Notes: a model not told the origin generated them from the sequence alone. A stretch of DNA of 34,887 nucleotides from an uncultured Negativibacillus sp. (GCF_944388365.1 NZ_CALXIN010000017.1:1-34887), one strand, 5' to 3'; positions 17,000-24,934 are shown, counted from the first letter of the stretch. Numbers and translations: made by a program.

Positions 17000-18024
17000 G
17001 ATTACTGTCCCTGCTGCTCACCGCCGTGCTGATGTTGACTGGCTGTTCCCGATCACAGCCTCCTGCTCAGGAGGAAGAAACACCTCCCTCCTCGGTGATT
17101 ACCGAGGAAATACCGGAACCTGAAGCAGAGCCAGAGCCGGAGCCTGTTCCCGAAGAAACAGAAAGCGAATTCCTCCTCTTTTCCTATCTTCCGGTGGCAT
17201 CACTGTCTGAGCCGCTGGAAAATTTTCAGACAAACATCGACGCCCTCGATTATCTGATTTTGAACACCGGCGTCTACTGGAACAGTGAAGGTAATCTGGA
17301 AATTTCCGACGACTTTATCTCTGTATGGGAAACGCTCCACGGACAAACCGAACTTTGGTGCACGGTCAATCCCAAAGGGGAACTGATTCGTGAGCAAACC
17401 GCCGGTACCGTGCTGGACACTGCCGAGGAGCGAAAGCAGCTTGTTCAGTCCATCGCCGATTTTGCCGCAGAGTATCAGCTCTCCGGCATCGACATCGACT
17501 GGGAGTTTCCGCTGGAAACGGAGTGGGCGGATTTTTCCGCTTTTCTGGTAGAATTGGAAGCCGCTCTTTCCTCCACAGATGTTCAGCTATCGCTGGCGCT
17601 TTATCCAGAGGATATTTCCTTATCTCAGCAGGCGATCGCCGCTTTAGACCGCGTTCATGTGATGGCCTACGACCAGTTTGACGAGCAGGGCTTTCACAGC
17701 ACGCTGCAAACAGCGCAGGAGGCCATCGACTACTTCATTGATCTGGGATTTGCACCTTCCCAGCTCTGTCTGGGAATTCCTGCCTACGGCCGTCCGCTGG
17801 ACGGCTCAGCACAGTGGGTGTTCTATCGCGACATCGACCCTGAGAGTATGAAAGGGAAGAACCCCAATCTCGTCGGGGATATTTATTTTAACAGTCCTTC
17901 TCTTGCCCTGCAAAAGCAGGAGCTTGCAAAGGAAGAAAAACTGAGCGGCGTGATGGTCTATCAGCTGTTATGCGATCGTACCGACCAGAACAGTTTGATT
18001 TACACTCTGTCACTCTCACAATAA
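16996..18024 (+). CDS. Lipoprotein with glycoside hydrolase family 18-like domain
   Basis: The 342-residue product has a lipoprotein signal peptide (lipobox LTGC, lipidated Cys17), a Pro/Glu-rich linker (about 20-58) and a GH18-type TIM barrel (about 60-340). GH18 enzymes cleave beta-1,4-linked GlcNAc polymers such as chitin or peptidoglycan. The active-site strand reads SGIDIDWEFP: D166, D168 and the catalytic acid E170 are present, while the first Asp of the family DxxDxDxE pattern is Ser163. VHVMAYDQF (about 223-231) matches the later conserved MAYD strand. It is probably membrane-anchored outside the cell and acts on cell-wall glycans; the substrate is not known. It overlaps the OGG1-type gene by four bases and ends at a strong terminator. 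Confidence 0.88.
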   Translation: MRLLSLLLTAVLMLTGCSRSQPPAQEEETPPSSVITEEIPEPEAEPEPEPVPEETESEFLLFSYLPVASLSEPLENFQTNIDALDYLILNTGVYWNSEGNLEISDDFISVWETLHGQTELWCTVNPKGELIREQTAGTVLDTAEERKQLVQSIADFAAEYQLSGIDIDWEFPLETEWADFSAFLVELEAALSSTDVQLSLALYPEDISLSQQAIAALDRVHVMAYDQFDEQGFHSTLQTAQEAIDYFIDLGFAPSQLCLGIPAYGRPLDGSAQWVFYRDIDPESMKGKNPNLVGDIYFNSPSLALQKQELAKEEKLSGVMVYQLLCDRTDQNSLIYTLSLSQ

Positions 18025-18037
18025 AACATCCAAAACG

Positions 18038-18080
18038 CACAAAGAGGCTCAAAACCGAAATCGGTTTGAGCCTCTTTGTG
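18038..18080. terminator. Bidirectional terminator between convergent genes
   Basis: CACAAAGAGGCTCAAA (18038-18053) pairs with TTTGAGCCTCTTTGTG (18065-18080) and an inner ACCGA/TCGGT stem extends it. It lies between the GH18 gene (+) and the PTS permease gene (-). T runs are short on both sides, but the 20-bp stem is very stable. Confidence 0.75.
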
Positions 18081-18117
18081 TAAGTTACGAGGATTATTTT
18101 GACTAGAGTATTGTTGA

Positions 18118-19179
18118 TTACATATTGAATGCTTCTTCGTCATCAGCAAGTGGATCGCCGTAAACAACTGCCTCTTTCTCTGCTGCTGGTTTTTCCAGAC
18201 GTTTGAAGACAGTGCCGCCGACATAACCTGCAACCAGACCGCCGACTGCTGCCAGTGCCAGAGCCAGAACAACCTTTACAGGATCGTTGAAGCCGAATGG
18301 AGCGATCATGCCAGGGATTGGAGAAGCGGTACCAGGAGCGTTGTTGACGATGCCCAGAGCTGCTGCTGCAAGGCCAGCCAGACCGCCGCCGAAGAAGTTG
18401 GAAGTGAAGATCGGAATTGGATGTTTGGTAACGATGTGTGCCTGGGTGAGTGGCTCAAGCATAACTGCGATGACATTGCTCTTGTCGCCGTAGCCCATTT
18501 TGTGGAAGATCATACCGTTGGTGAAGGAACCACCGAAGCAGGCAACTGCTGCAATACCCATCGGCAGGCCGGTCAGTCCCAGCATAGCGGTCAGAGCCAT
18601 CGAGCTGAGTGGCGAGGTGCAGATCATCTTCATGATACCGCCGAGCAGGAAGCCCATTACCAGTGGAGACTGGTCTGCTGCTGCGGAGATGGTGCCACCG
18701 ATCATGGTCAGAACGGTGTTGACACCTGGGTCAACTGCAAATGCGATCAGACGAGCCAGAGGAGCAATGGTGAGTGCGCCAAGGATCAGGTCCAGACCGG
18801 TTGGCAGATATTTTTCAATGTAAGGGGATACCAAACCAATGATGTAACCAGCGATGAAACCTGGCAGGATACCGTAACCGCCGCAAGCAAGACCGCCGAC
18901 AACAGCAAATACCGGATTTGCACCCATACAGATTGGAACCATGACACCAGCTGCAACGCCGCCAAGGCTGCCAGCGGTTACGCCAACTTCACCGAGAAAT
19001 GCGATTCCCAGCAGGTCGCCGGTGATGTATTTGTGTACAGCTTCTACCAGGAAGGATGCAACAGCTGCATTTGCCATACCGGACATTGCTTCGCTGCCCT
19101 TTGGAAACTTCATGCTGAACAGGGAAAAAACTGCCAGTGTGAGGAGCAGAAGTCCTACTCCAGAGATGATTGCCATCAT
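18118..19179 (-). CDS. PTS-type sugar permease, EIIC component (PTS_EIIC_2 family), orphan
   Basis: The 353-residue integral membrane protein has about nine or ten hydrophobic segments and glycine-rich loops (GVTAGSLGGVAAGVMV, GGSFTNGMIFHKMGYGDKSNVIAV). It ends in a short acidic cytosolic tail (about 330-353). I recognise it as a member of the uncharacterised EIIC family PF13303. No EIIA or EIIB partner is in the window, so the phosphoryl donor and substrate are unknown, and it may not work as a classical PTS. GGAGG (19189-19193) lies 9 bases before the first of two adjacent ATGs, which I chose. It has its own promoter and an upstream palindrome. The two-component system encoded upstream on the same strand is a plausible regulator. 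Confidence 0.85.
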   Translation of the reverse strand: MMAIISGVGLLLLTLAVFSLFSMKFPKGSEAMSGMANAAVASFLVEAVHKYITGDLLGIAFLGEVGVTAGSLGGVAAGVMVPICMGANPVFAVVGGLACGGYGILPGFIAGYIIGLVSPYIEKYLPTGLDLILGALTIAPLARLIAFAVDPGVNTVLTMIGGTISAAADQSPLVMGFLLGGIMKMICTSPLSSMALTAMLGLTGLPMGIAAVACFGGSFTNGMIFHKMGYGDKSNVIAVMLEPLTQAHIVTKHPIPIFTSNFFGGGLAGLAAAALGIVNNAPGTASPIPGMIAPFGFNDPVKVVLALALAAVGGLVAGYVGGTVFKRLEKPAAEKEAVVYGDPLADDEEAFNM

Positions 19180-19256
19180 AATCGAATACCTCCATACGAA
19201 ACTTATAATTTGGGGTGCTCAGCGTTTGCCGCACCGTCGTGATTGATGATGGCTTT

Positions 19257-19286
19257 ATTATAGAGGCGTACTTTATAAAACTACAA
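19257..19286 (-). promoter_or_regulatory. Promoter of the PTS permease gene
   Basis: On the minus strand a perfect TATAAT (19257-19262) follows TTGTAG (19281-19286) after 18 bases. The weak -35 box suggests an activator may be needed. The leader is about 70 nt. Confidence 0.6.
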
Positions 19287-19326
19287 AAAGTTACAGGAAA
19301 TCTTTTTGCAAAAAATTCAAAAATCG

Positions 19327-19353
19327 CAACTTTGTTAAAGTTGTTTAGCTAAA
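19327..19353. promoter_or_regulatory. Two adjacent palindromes upstream of the PTS permease promoter
   Basis: CAACTTT-GTT-AAAGTTG (19327-19343) is a perfect 7-bp dyad and abuts TTTAGCTAAA (19344-19353). They are centred about 85-100 bases upstream of the predicted start, where activator sites are common. The neighbouring response regulator is a candidate binder. Confidence 0.4.
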
Positions 19354-19657
19354 TCTTATAATCATCAGCGGTATGTACAACAAAAAACGCATTTTTCTTG
19401 TCTTGAAAAAACACGTGCTTCGTCATATTGCTCAAAAATTATTGATTTTATTATACACTCTAATTTTTACGTTTATCGTTTATTTGCAAAAAACACGTCA
19501 TTTATTCTTATTTTCCCAGTTTAGATCCCCCTTCCTGCTTTTTTGAAAAAACCGTCTTTGTATCTGAGGTACAAAGCTTCCCCTGTTTTTGGGTTCTTTC
19601 TTGTTTTTCACTTATAAGGACTGGTAAAATTGATTGCGATTCTCTCCTTACACAATA
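19354..19657. other. AT-rich intergenic stretch without a supported gene
   Basis: I see no credible coding region here. One hairpin, CTTTGTA/TACAAAG (about 19555-19575), is followed on the minus strand by a run of six Ts shortly after it, which might be a terminator for a small RNA or a remnant. No clear promoter for such an RNA was found. Confidence 0.35.
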
Positions 19658-19699
19658 TAAAAAAAGCACCCTATCCGAATTCATCTTCGGATGGGGTGC
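19658..19699 (-). terminator. Terminator of the two-component operon
   Basis: On the minus strand GCACCCCATCCGAA (19686-19699) pairs with TTCGGATAGGGTGC (19666-19679), with one wobble, followed by a run of seven or more Ts. Confidence 0.9.
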
Positions 19700-19711
19700 C
19701 AAATGATTCTC

Positions 19712-20587
19712 TTAATTTGTACAGTAGAAAATCAACGAATTCAAAAAGTTTTTCAGCGATACCTTGCCATGGCTGTCCGATTTGCCGCGAATATAGTCCA
19801 TCTCCTTACGGATCTGTTCAAAGCTGTAAATCGAGCCTGCAAAATCATGGAAGGTGTCATTGGAATAGTCCTCAATGCCCATGTTGGCCAGATTGGTCAG
19901 GCCTGCATTGACGGCGCGGCGAATGCGCTGCTCCATCGACTTGGCGTTGTTGGGACTAAACTTTGTACAGAGCTGGGAAACGGTAAACTTGCCCGACTCC
20001 GGACCCTGTTCAATCATATAGTCCACCAGTGTGATAATATCGGCACTGCCGCTCTCTCCGATGATACCCAGCTTCTGCAAAATCGCCCGCAGCCGCTTGA
20101 TGTGCGGTTTTTCCTCCTGCGGTTCCGCCGAAGGAGGCATCTGCGGAATGGTCACCGGTGTTCCCTGTGCAGGAGTATCTTTCATAAACAGCGACTGCAT
20201 CTGGTGGAAGGTGCGCCGCATCTGAATCGAATCAATCACATTGGTAAGTACGCGAACCACTTCCATGCCATTGACCGGCTTTTGAATAAAGAAGGTGACG
20301 CCGCACTCATACGCCTGGCTGATCATCTCCTTGCTGCTGACCTGAGAAAGCATGACATAGCTGATGTCAGGATACTGCTCCTTTGCCTTTTTGACAAAGT
20401 TGATGCCGTCCATAATCGGCATCAGCAGGTCAACGATGACAATGTCCGGCATTACATAGGGCAGATCCTCCAGCGCATCCATTCCATTGGAGGCAGTGCC
20501 GCAGACCTCACCCAGCTTTTTCTGCTGAATAATGATCTTCAGGATATTGCAGACGCTGGCATCATCGTCGATGAGATATATTTTCAT
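19712..20587 (-). CDS. Response regulator with receiver and YcbB/GlnL-type output domain
   Basis: The 291-residue product begins with a CheY-like receiver: acidic pocket LIDDDAS (5-11), phosphoacceptor D53 in VDLLMP, switch residue S81 in MLSQVS and K103 in IQKPVN. A linker rich in Pro and Glu (about 130-155) leads to a C-terminal DNA-binding domain of the YcbB type (IKRLRAILQKLGIIGESGSADI to the end), as in B. subtilis GlnL, which controls glutaminase and glutamine transport genes. The ATG at 20587 has GGAGGT 9 bases upstream and overlaps the kinase stop codon (ATGA), showing coupling. Its target is not known; the PTS permease gene just downstream is a candidate. Confidence 0.9.
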   Translation of the reverse strand: MKIYLIDDDASVCNILKIIIQQKKLGEVCGTASNGMDALEDLPYVMPDIVIVDLLMPIMDGINFVKKAKEQYPDISYVMLSQVSSKEMISQAYECGVTFFIQKPVNGMEVVRVLTNVIDSIQMRRTFHQMQSLFMKDTPAQGTPVTIPQMPPSAEPQEEKPHIKRLRAILQKLGIIGESGSADIITLVDYMIEQGPESGKFTVSQLCTKFSPNNAKSMEQRIRRAVNAGLTNLANMGIEDYSNDTFHDFAGSIYSFEQIRKEMDYIRGKSDSHGKVSLKNFLNSLIFYCTN

Positions 20588-21882
20588 TTTACAGCCACCT
20601 CCAGATTTTGTTTTGGAATTCTCATGATAAATTCGGTACATCCATTTTCCGAATGGACGTCAATGCTGCCGCCCAACTGTGTTTCCACAATGTCCTTGAC
20701 CAGGCTCAGGCCCAATCCGCGGCTGACCTGTCCGGTTTCATAGTTAATCTTGGTAGAGAAACCTGGCATAAAAATGGTTGGCAGATATTCGGGGGCAATA
20801 CCTCCGCAGTTATCGTGAACCGAAAGCAGATAATCTTCTCCTTCCTCCCACTCGGACAGCAGCACTTTGGCTTCGCCCTCTCCCGCTGCCTCTGCGGCAT
20901 TATTGACCAGGTTGCGCAGCACCGACATCAGGAAATAATGCTTGTCCGTGTAAAAGTTTTTGCTGATAGAAAAATCTATCTGCATATTCTGACCATATTC
21001 CCCAAAGACATGCTTTACGCTTTCCTGAATTACCTGATAAATGCTTCTGATCCACATGCCGTTTTCTTCCTGATCGGTGTTGAGTGCAGAAGAAATACCA
21101 TTCATAATCAGATAATACTCTTTTTTGACCTCATGGATATCCTTTGCCACCGTCAATGCCTTTTGTGCCGCCTGTTTTGCACGGGGATCCTCAATGTTAT
21201 TCAGCTCATTGTATAATCCATAGGAAATTGCCATCGTCTCTTCAATGCGGGTGGTATTTTTATTCATCCAGATAATCTCGCTTTTCAGCTGAGAAGTCAG
21301 CAGCAGCAGCCGGCGATAACGAATCCGGTCATCTTTTTTCAGGATAAACAGTCCATACGCATCAAAGGCTGCCAGAAACATCATTGCCAGTGCTGTTCTG
21401 CCCACTGCAACCACCAGCAGCTGGGTGAAAACCGAAACCGAGAATCCATTGGGACCCAGGCGCACAAAGATTTCCGAAATGTTGGAAACCATATCAATCG
21501 CTATCAGCGGAAGCAAGCGGACAGGACGGAAATGGGAGATTGGAACCAGTCGGACATAGATGGAGAACAGGCCACCATAGATCAGGTAAAACAGCATTTC
21601 CGGCGAATAGGACGCCACTGCCTCCAGAAAACTGCCTCCGTCCAACCACTCAAACACGCTGCGCACCAGCATAATGCCAGGAGCTGTCACCAGCGTTACC
21701 GGAAAAGACGGGAAATTTTCAAGCAAAAAGGCAAAGATCGGCAGACAGATAACTGCCAGCGAAATCTTAAACCCATTGATAATCAAATTAAAGTTTAACT
21801 GGGCAACAACAATCATAATCGCCGCCGAAATTGCAACCAATGACACCTGCTGCTTCACACGTTCTTTTTCTTCCTGAGGCAT
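20584..21882 (-). CDS. Sensor histidine kinase, GlnK (YcbA)-like
   Basis: The 432-residue product has about six membrane helices in residues 10-180, a short dimerisation helix region, and a C-terminal GHKL ATPase domain with N box LRNLVNNAAEA, G1 box VHDNCGGIAP and G2 box RGLGLSLVKDI. No classical H box is visible; the likely phosphoacceptor is H250 in AKDIHEVKKEY, as in GlnK-like kinases (from family memory). I chose the ATG at 21882 because AGGAGG lies 6 bases upstream; an earlier in-frame GTG (21897) overlaps that site. The stimulus is probably sensed by the membrane segments because there is little extracytoplasmic loop sequence. No clear promoter was found upstream. Confidence 0.88.
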   Translation of the reverse strand: MPQEEKERVKQQVSLVAISAAIMIVVAQLNFNLIINGFKISLAVICLPIFAFLLENFPSFPVTLVTAPGIMLVRSVFEWLDGGSFLEAVASYSPEMLFYLIYGGLFSIYVRLVPISHFRPVRLLPLIAIDMVSNISEIFVRLGPNGFSVSVFTQLLVVAVGRTALAMMFLAAFDAYGLFILKKDDRIRYRRLLLLTSQLKSEIIWMNKNTTRIEETMAISYGLYNELNNIEDPRAKQAAQKALTVAKDIHEVKKEYYLIMNGISSALNTDQEENGMWIRSIYQVIQESVKHVFGEYGQNMQIDFSISKNFYTDKHYFLMSVLRNLVNNAAEAAGEGEAKVLLSEWEEGEDYLLSVHDNCGGIAPEYLPTIFMPGFSTKINYETGQVSRGLGLSLVKDIVETQLGGSIDVHSENGCTEFIMRIPKQNLEVAVK

Positions 21883-22040
21883 TTTTCCCCTCCTCACTTT
21901 GTCGAAAAATGTTATATTGATCCATCTTTACTCTTTTAGAGTGACATAAAATGCGCGGTCTGTCAATAAGAAGTGCTGTCAACTCTGTATAATATGTATA
22001 TTTTACCCAAAACTCTTTGGACTATTTTTATGATAAGAGC

Positions 22041-22067
22041 AAAGAGGCGGAACAAATCCGCCTCTTT
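22041..22067 (-). terminator. Terminator of the DUF4397 gene
   Basis: AAAGAGGCGGA (22041-22051) pairs with TCCGCCTCTTT (22057-22067) around a 5-base loop. It lies about 20 bases after the stop codon of the minus-strand gene at 22089. T runs exist on both strands, with the longer one in the plus direction where no gene needs it. Confidence 0.7.
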
Positions 22068-22088
22068 TTTACCAAGTGAAAAAATGTT

Positions 22089-23006
22089 CTAGTTTTCTGC
22101 GACGACTACCTGTACCTCGTCGGTATTTGCCTGACCGATGATGTAGGCCGTATACATCATCCCCTGTCTGACCCGCAGAGAGAAGGAGATGACCGGTTCA
22201 AACTCTCCATAACCTGGCAGATAGTTGCGGCTGACCCGATAGTCACTGCTGTCCATCTCGATACCGCTGACACGAGGCTGAACCAGAGGCGGGGTATTCA
22301 CCACATAAAAGCTGTATCTTCCGCTGCTCAGGCGGCGTGCCATCGTTGTTTCCTTGTAACGGACATCCGAAAACAGCACGCTTCCATCGGTTGACAGCAG
22401 ATCCAAAGCAGTATCTCCCAGAAGGAAATTGGCCATCCGCAGACAGCCAAATCCATTCATTTGGTTGGAGCAGGCAAGGTCACTGATGCGGCTAAGCTCC
22501 AGCGCTCCGGTCGAAGCATTGTTGACCAGCACAAAGGTCAGGACTTCCCCTGCGCCCAACGGCACTGTCTTGCGCAGCAAAACGGTGCGTCCGTTGGAAG
22601 CGTTCAGAATGGTCACTGTGCGGAAACCTTCTGCAAAGCAATAGTAGGAAGAAAAATTACCGAAGGCAAGGTTGGTCGCCACGCGCTGACCGCCGATGCT
22701 GATGTTGACTGCGCCCGACTGTGCTGCTGCATGGAAGAAGCGAACACGGCAGCAGCGCGAGGATGGATAGCTTGGCTGCTGGGTCTGTGGTGGAATCGGG
22801 AGAGGGCTGACCGGAAAGCCCGAACCATCCAGATGCGGAAAGCTGGGCAGTGTCTGCGGCGTATTGGCAAGATCATCGTCCTGATCTGGGAAGCTGGGCA
22901 AGGTCTGCGGCGTATCCATGCCACTCCCATCTACATGCGGAAAGCTGGGCAGCGTCTGCGGTGTATCCGCAATACGCTGAGAAAGATTATTTTGCTGGTT
23001 TGCCAT
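22089..23006 (-). CDS. DUF4397-domain protein with N-terminal 17-residue repeats
   Basis: The 305-residue product has three N-terminal copies of TPQTLPSFP at 15-23, 32-40 and 49-57, each 17 residues apart and separated by acidic linkers (HVDGSGM, DQDDDLAN, HLDGSGF). A Pro/Gln-rich stretch (63-80) follows. From about 84 there is a DUF4397-like beta domain (CCRVRFFHAAAQSGAVNISIG) and probably a second related domain from about 185 (GCLRMANFLLGDTALDLLS). No signal peptide or membrane anchor is visible, so the site of action is unclear; spore or surface roles seen for some DUF4397 proteins would be speculation here. GAAGGTGA lies about 6 bases before the ATG. It begins 79 bases after the ABC-F stop and could share its transcript. 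Confidence 0.8.
   Translation of the reverse strand: MANQQNNLSQRIADTPQTLPSFPHVDGSGMDTPQTLPSFPDQDDDLANTPQTLPSFPHLDGSGFPVSPLPIPPQTQQPSYPSSRCCRVRFFHAAAQSGAVNISIGGQRVATNLAFGNFSSYYCFAEGFRTVTILNASNGRTVLLRKTVPLGAGEVLTFVLVNNASTGALELSRISDLACSNQMNGFGCLRMANFLLGDTALDLLSTDGSVLFSDVRYKETTMARRLSSGRYSFYVVNTPPLVQPRVSGIEMDSSDYRVSRNYLPGYGEFEPVISFSLRVRQGMMYTAYIIGQANTDEVQVVVAEN
22836..22964 (-). repeat. In-frame 51-bp-period repeat inside the DUF4397 gene
   Basis: Three 27-bp units (22938-22964, 22887-22913, 22836-22862) encode the nonapeptide TPQTLPSFP with exactly 51-bp period. The DNA units are nearly identical, with only a few silent changes, suggesting recent duplication or ongoing slippage. Confidence 0.8.
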
Positions 23007-23085
23007 ATGTAATCACCTTCTATCGGAGGATAGGGAAAGTTCCCCTCCTTTTCAGAATATGAAAACTGGCCGTTTTGGTGCTGCA

Positions 23086-24591
23086 TCACGCCTGCTTTCT
23101 GCGTGTCACTGTCAGAATACGGGTGGCAACCGTTTGGCAGAAGGCAGCATCGTGCTCCACAAAGAGCATTGCCGCCGATTGCTGCTGCAACAGCTGTTCA
23201 ATCTGAAGCCGCGAAAAGAGGTCAATGTAGTTGAGCGGCTCATCCCACAGATAGAGGTGCGCCTGCTGGCACAGGCTGCGGGCAATCAACACCTTTTTCT
23301 TCTGTCCCTGGCTGTACTGTTCCAGCGGGATTTCAAACTGTCGCCGCTCAAATCCCAGATTTCGCAGGATGGACAAGCAGCGGCTGAGGTCTACCTCCTC
23401 TTTTTCCAGATAATCGCTCAGATTGCCGCTGAGTCCTGTGGTATCCTGCGGCACCACCGATATTTTTAGTCCCGAAGCCATCGTCAAGGTCCCCGTATAT
23501 TCCAGCTGTTCTCCTGCTACCAAACGCAGCAAGCTGGTCTTGCCGCATCCATTGGTTCCTTGCAGGCAGATTTTCTCTCCCTGATATACTTCCAGGCGCA
23601 GCGGCTCACAGACTGGCTTGCCGTCATAGCAGACGGCAAGGTCCTGCACCTCCACGAGCTTTCTGGCAAAATGATCGAGCGGTTGTAATTTGAGCGCACC
23701 CACATTCTCCACCGACCGCAGCAGCTGCTTCTTTTCCTCAATGGCACCCTGCTGTCTTGCCTCGATCGACTTGGAGCGCTTCATCATCTTGGCGGCTTTA
23801 TGCCCGATATTGCCGCGGTCACAGGGTCCCTGCCCAATTTTGGTCGCTTCCACACGGTCGGACCACTGTGCAGTTCGGCGCGCCGCTGCTTCCAGACGGT
23901 GAATTTCCTTTTTGAGCCGCTCATTCTGTTCCCGCTCAGACTGCACTCGGGTCTGATAATCCTGATACCAGCCCGAGAAATTTCCCTGCCGCAGCTGGAT
24001 GCCGTCGCGGTCGAGCGAGAGAATGTGGTCGACACAGCCGTCCAAAAAGGTTCGGTCGTGGGAAACCATCAAAAATCCCCGCTGTTTTTGCAGAAATTGA
24101 GCCACCGTCCGCCGTCCCTCCAGATCCAAGTGGTTGGTCGGCTCGTCGATCAGCGGGAAAGCGCCCTCCTGCAAAAACAGCGCCGCCAGCTGCAATTTGG
24201 TTTTTTCGCCGCCGGACAACAGCGCATAGGGTCGCCACAGGGTGTCTTCGTCCAGCTCGAGCAATCCCAGCTGGCGGCGAAGCTCCCAATCCTGCGCATT
24301 CGGACAGAACTGCTGTGCTACTACGAAGGCAGGCTCCCAGCTGTCCTCCACCGGCATCGGAAAGAAGCAGAACGGCGCCTGCGAAACGATGCTTCCCTGA
24401 TAGTCGGTCAGCCCATATTCTTTGTGCTGGGAGCCGAGCAGCAGGCGCAGCAGCGTCGTCTTGCCCCTGCCATTGCGTCCGGTCAATCCCAGGTGCCAGT
24501 CGGTATCCAGATGGGCCGAAAGATGCTGGAACACTGGCTCATAACTTCCCGGGTAATAAAACGTAATATTTGATAACGAAATCATTGACAT
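23086..24591 (-). CDS. ABC-F ribosomal protection protein, Lsa-like
   Basis: ABC-F proteins of this type bind the ribosomal E site and dislodge antibiotics from the peptidyl-transferase centre; Lsa relatives protect against lincosamides, pleuromutilins and streptogramin A. The 501-residue product has two ATPase domains and no membrane segments. Domain 1 has GRNGRGKTT (38-46), LSGGE (125-129) and DEPTNHLD (149-156). The linker (about 190-300) is charged and helical, with the Lsa-like segment IGHKAAKMMKRSKSI. Domain 2 has NGCGKTS, a variant signature YSQGQKKK and the variant Walker B DEPLNYID, both features I recall from Lsa proteins. GAGGTGA lies 7 bases before the ATG. Expression appears to be controlled by the leader at 24592-24923. 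The actual resistance spectrum is not established by sequence. Confidence 0.9.
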   Translation of the reverse strand: MSMISLSNITFYYPGSYEPVFQHLSAHLDTDWHLGLTGRNGRGKTTLLRLLLGSQHKEYGLTDYQGSIVSQAPFCFFPMPVEDSWEPAFVVAQQFCPNAQDWELRRQLGLLELDEDTLWRPYALLSGGEKTKLQLAALFLQEGAFPLIDEPTNHLDLEGRRTVAQFLQKQRGFLMVSHDRTFLDGCVDHILSLDRDGIQLRQGNFSGWYQDYQTRVQSEREQNERLKKEIHRLEAAARRTAQWSDRVEATKIGQGPCDRGNIGHKAAKMMKRSKSIEARQQGAIEEKKQLLRSVENVGALKLQPLDHFARKLVEVQDLAVCYDGKPVCEPLRLEVYQGEKICLQGTNGCGKTSLLRLVAGEQLEYTGTLTMASGLKISVVPQDTTGLSGNLSDYLEKEEVDLSRCLSILRNLGFERRQFEIPLEQYSQGQKKKVLIARSLCQQAHLYLWDEPLNYIDLFSRLQIEQLLQQQSAAMLFVEHDAAFCQTVATRILTVTRRKQA

Positions 24592-24597
24592 CTGCGT

Positions 24598-24825
24598 TCA
24601 CCTCTGAAAAACTGTCGTTGTTCTCGTCCTGCCGATTTGCAAAGACGCAAAAAAGGTGCAGCGGAAAAATCCACTGCACCTTCTGTTTTTCAGAGCAAAA
24701 CCGCAGTCGGTCCTCACAGGGCCGGCTGTCTCTCCTATATCGTCAAAAGAATGCAACATCTCTTTTTCCCGCTGCTGGGCAAACGCAACCATAGCCGGAA
24801 CGCTCTGGTTCCAGCGGTCGAACAT
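24598..24825 (-). CDS. Possible second leader ORF running through the attenuator
   Basis: A 75-codon frame starts MFDRWNQSVPAMVAFA at 24825, crosses the intrinsic terminator and stops at TGA inside the ABC-F ribosome binding site. The upstream GGGGAA is too close to the ATG for a good site. If translated, ribosomes would cover the terminator. The last half looks non-protein-like (Arg/Thr/Phe-rich), so it may be only a chance frame. Confidence 0.25.
   Translation of the reverse strand: MFDRWNQSVPAMVAFAQQREKEMLHSFDDIGETAGPVRTDCGFALKNRRCSGFFRCTFFASLQIGRTRTTTVFQR
24649..24682 (-). terminator. Intrinsic terminator in the ABC-F leader (attenuator)
   Basis: On the minus strand a 13-bp stem AAGGTGCAGTGGA (24670-24682) with TCCGCTGCACCTT (24653-24665) encloses a TTTT loop and is followed by TTTT. 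It lies about 60 bases upstream of the ABC-F start codon and roughly 210 bases after the promoter, with no complete upstream gene needing it. That placement indicates transcription attenuation. Confidence 0.85.
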
Positions 24826-24840
24826 TTCCCCATATTCTTA

Positions 24841-24861
24841 CTAGCGAGAAAAATGACGCAT
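24841..24861 (-). CDS. Leader peptide MRHFSR upstream of the ABC-F gene
   Basis: ATG at 24861 opens a 6-codon frame (MRHFSR) ended by TAG. GGAAAGGTG (24869-24877) lies 7 bases upstream, as good as the sites of full genes here. It sits about 30 bases downstream of the predicted transcription start. Short leader peptides sensing ribosome-targeting antibiotics by stalling are known for several resistance genes; this role is inferred from position. Confidence 0.6.
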   Translation of the reverse strand: MRHFSR

Positions 24862-24894
24862 TCTTTCACACCTTTCCAAATAAAATGCAAGGGC

Positions 24895-24923
24895 ATTATA
24901 ACACCCGCGCGCCGTTTTGTCAA
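24895..24923 (-). promoter_or_regulatory. Perfect-consensus sigma-A promoter of the ABC-F leader
   Basis: On the minus strand TTGACA (24918-24923) and TATAAT (24895-24900) are separated by exactly 17 bases. It begins 12 bases after the end of the pyrophosphatase gene. Such a strong promoter before an attenuator implies constant initiation with control by premature termination. Confidence 0.9.
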
Positions 24924-24934
24924 TCGACTGTGCT

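Noticed and set aside
19508..19702. 64-codon minus-strand frame between the regulator and the PTS gene
   Set aside because: It starts inside the operon terminator hairpin and has no ribosome binding site.
22836..22964. Short regularly spaced repeats as a CRISPR array
   Set aside because: The repeats are in frame inside a protein gene, encode the same nonapeptide and are separated by related, not unique, spacers.
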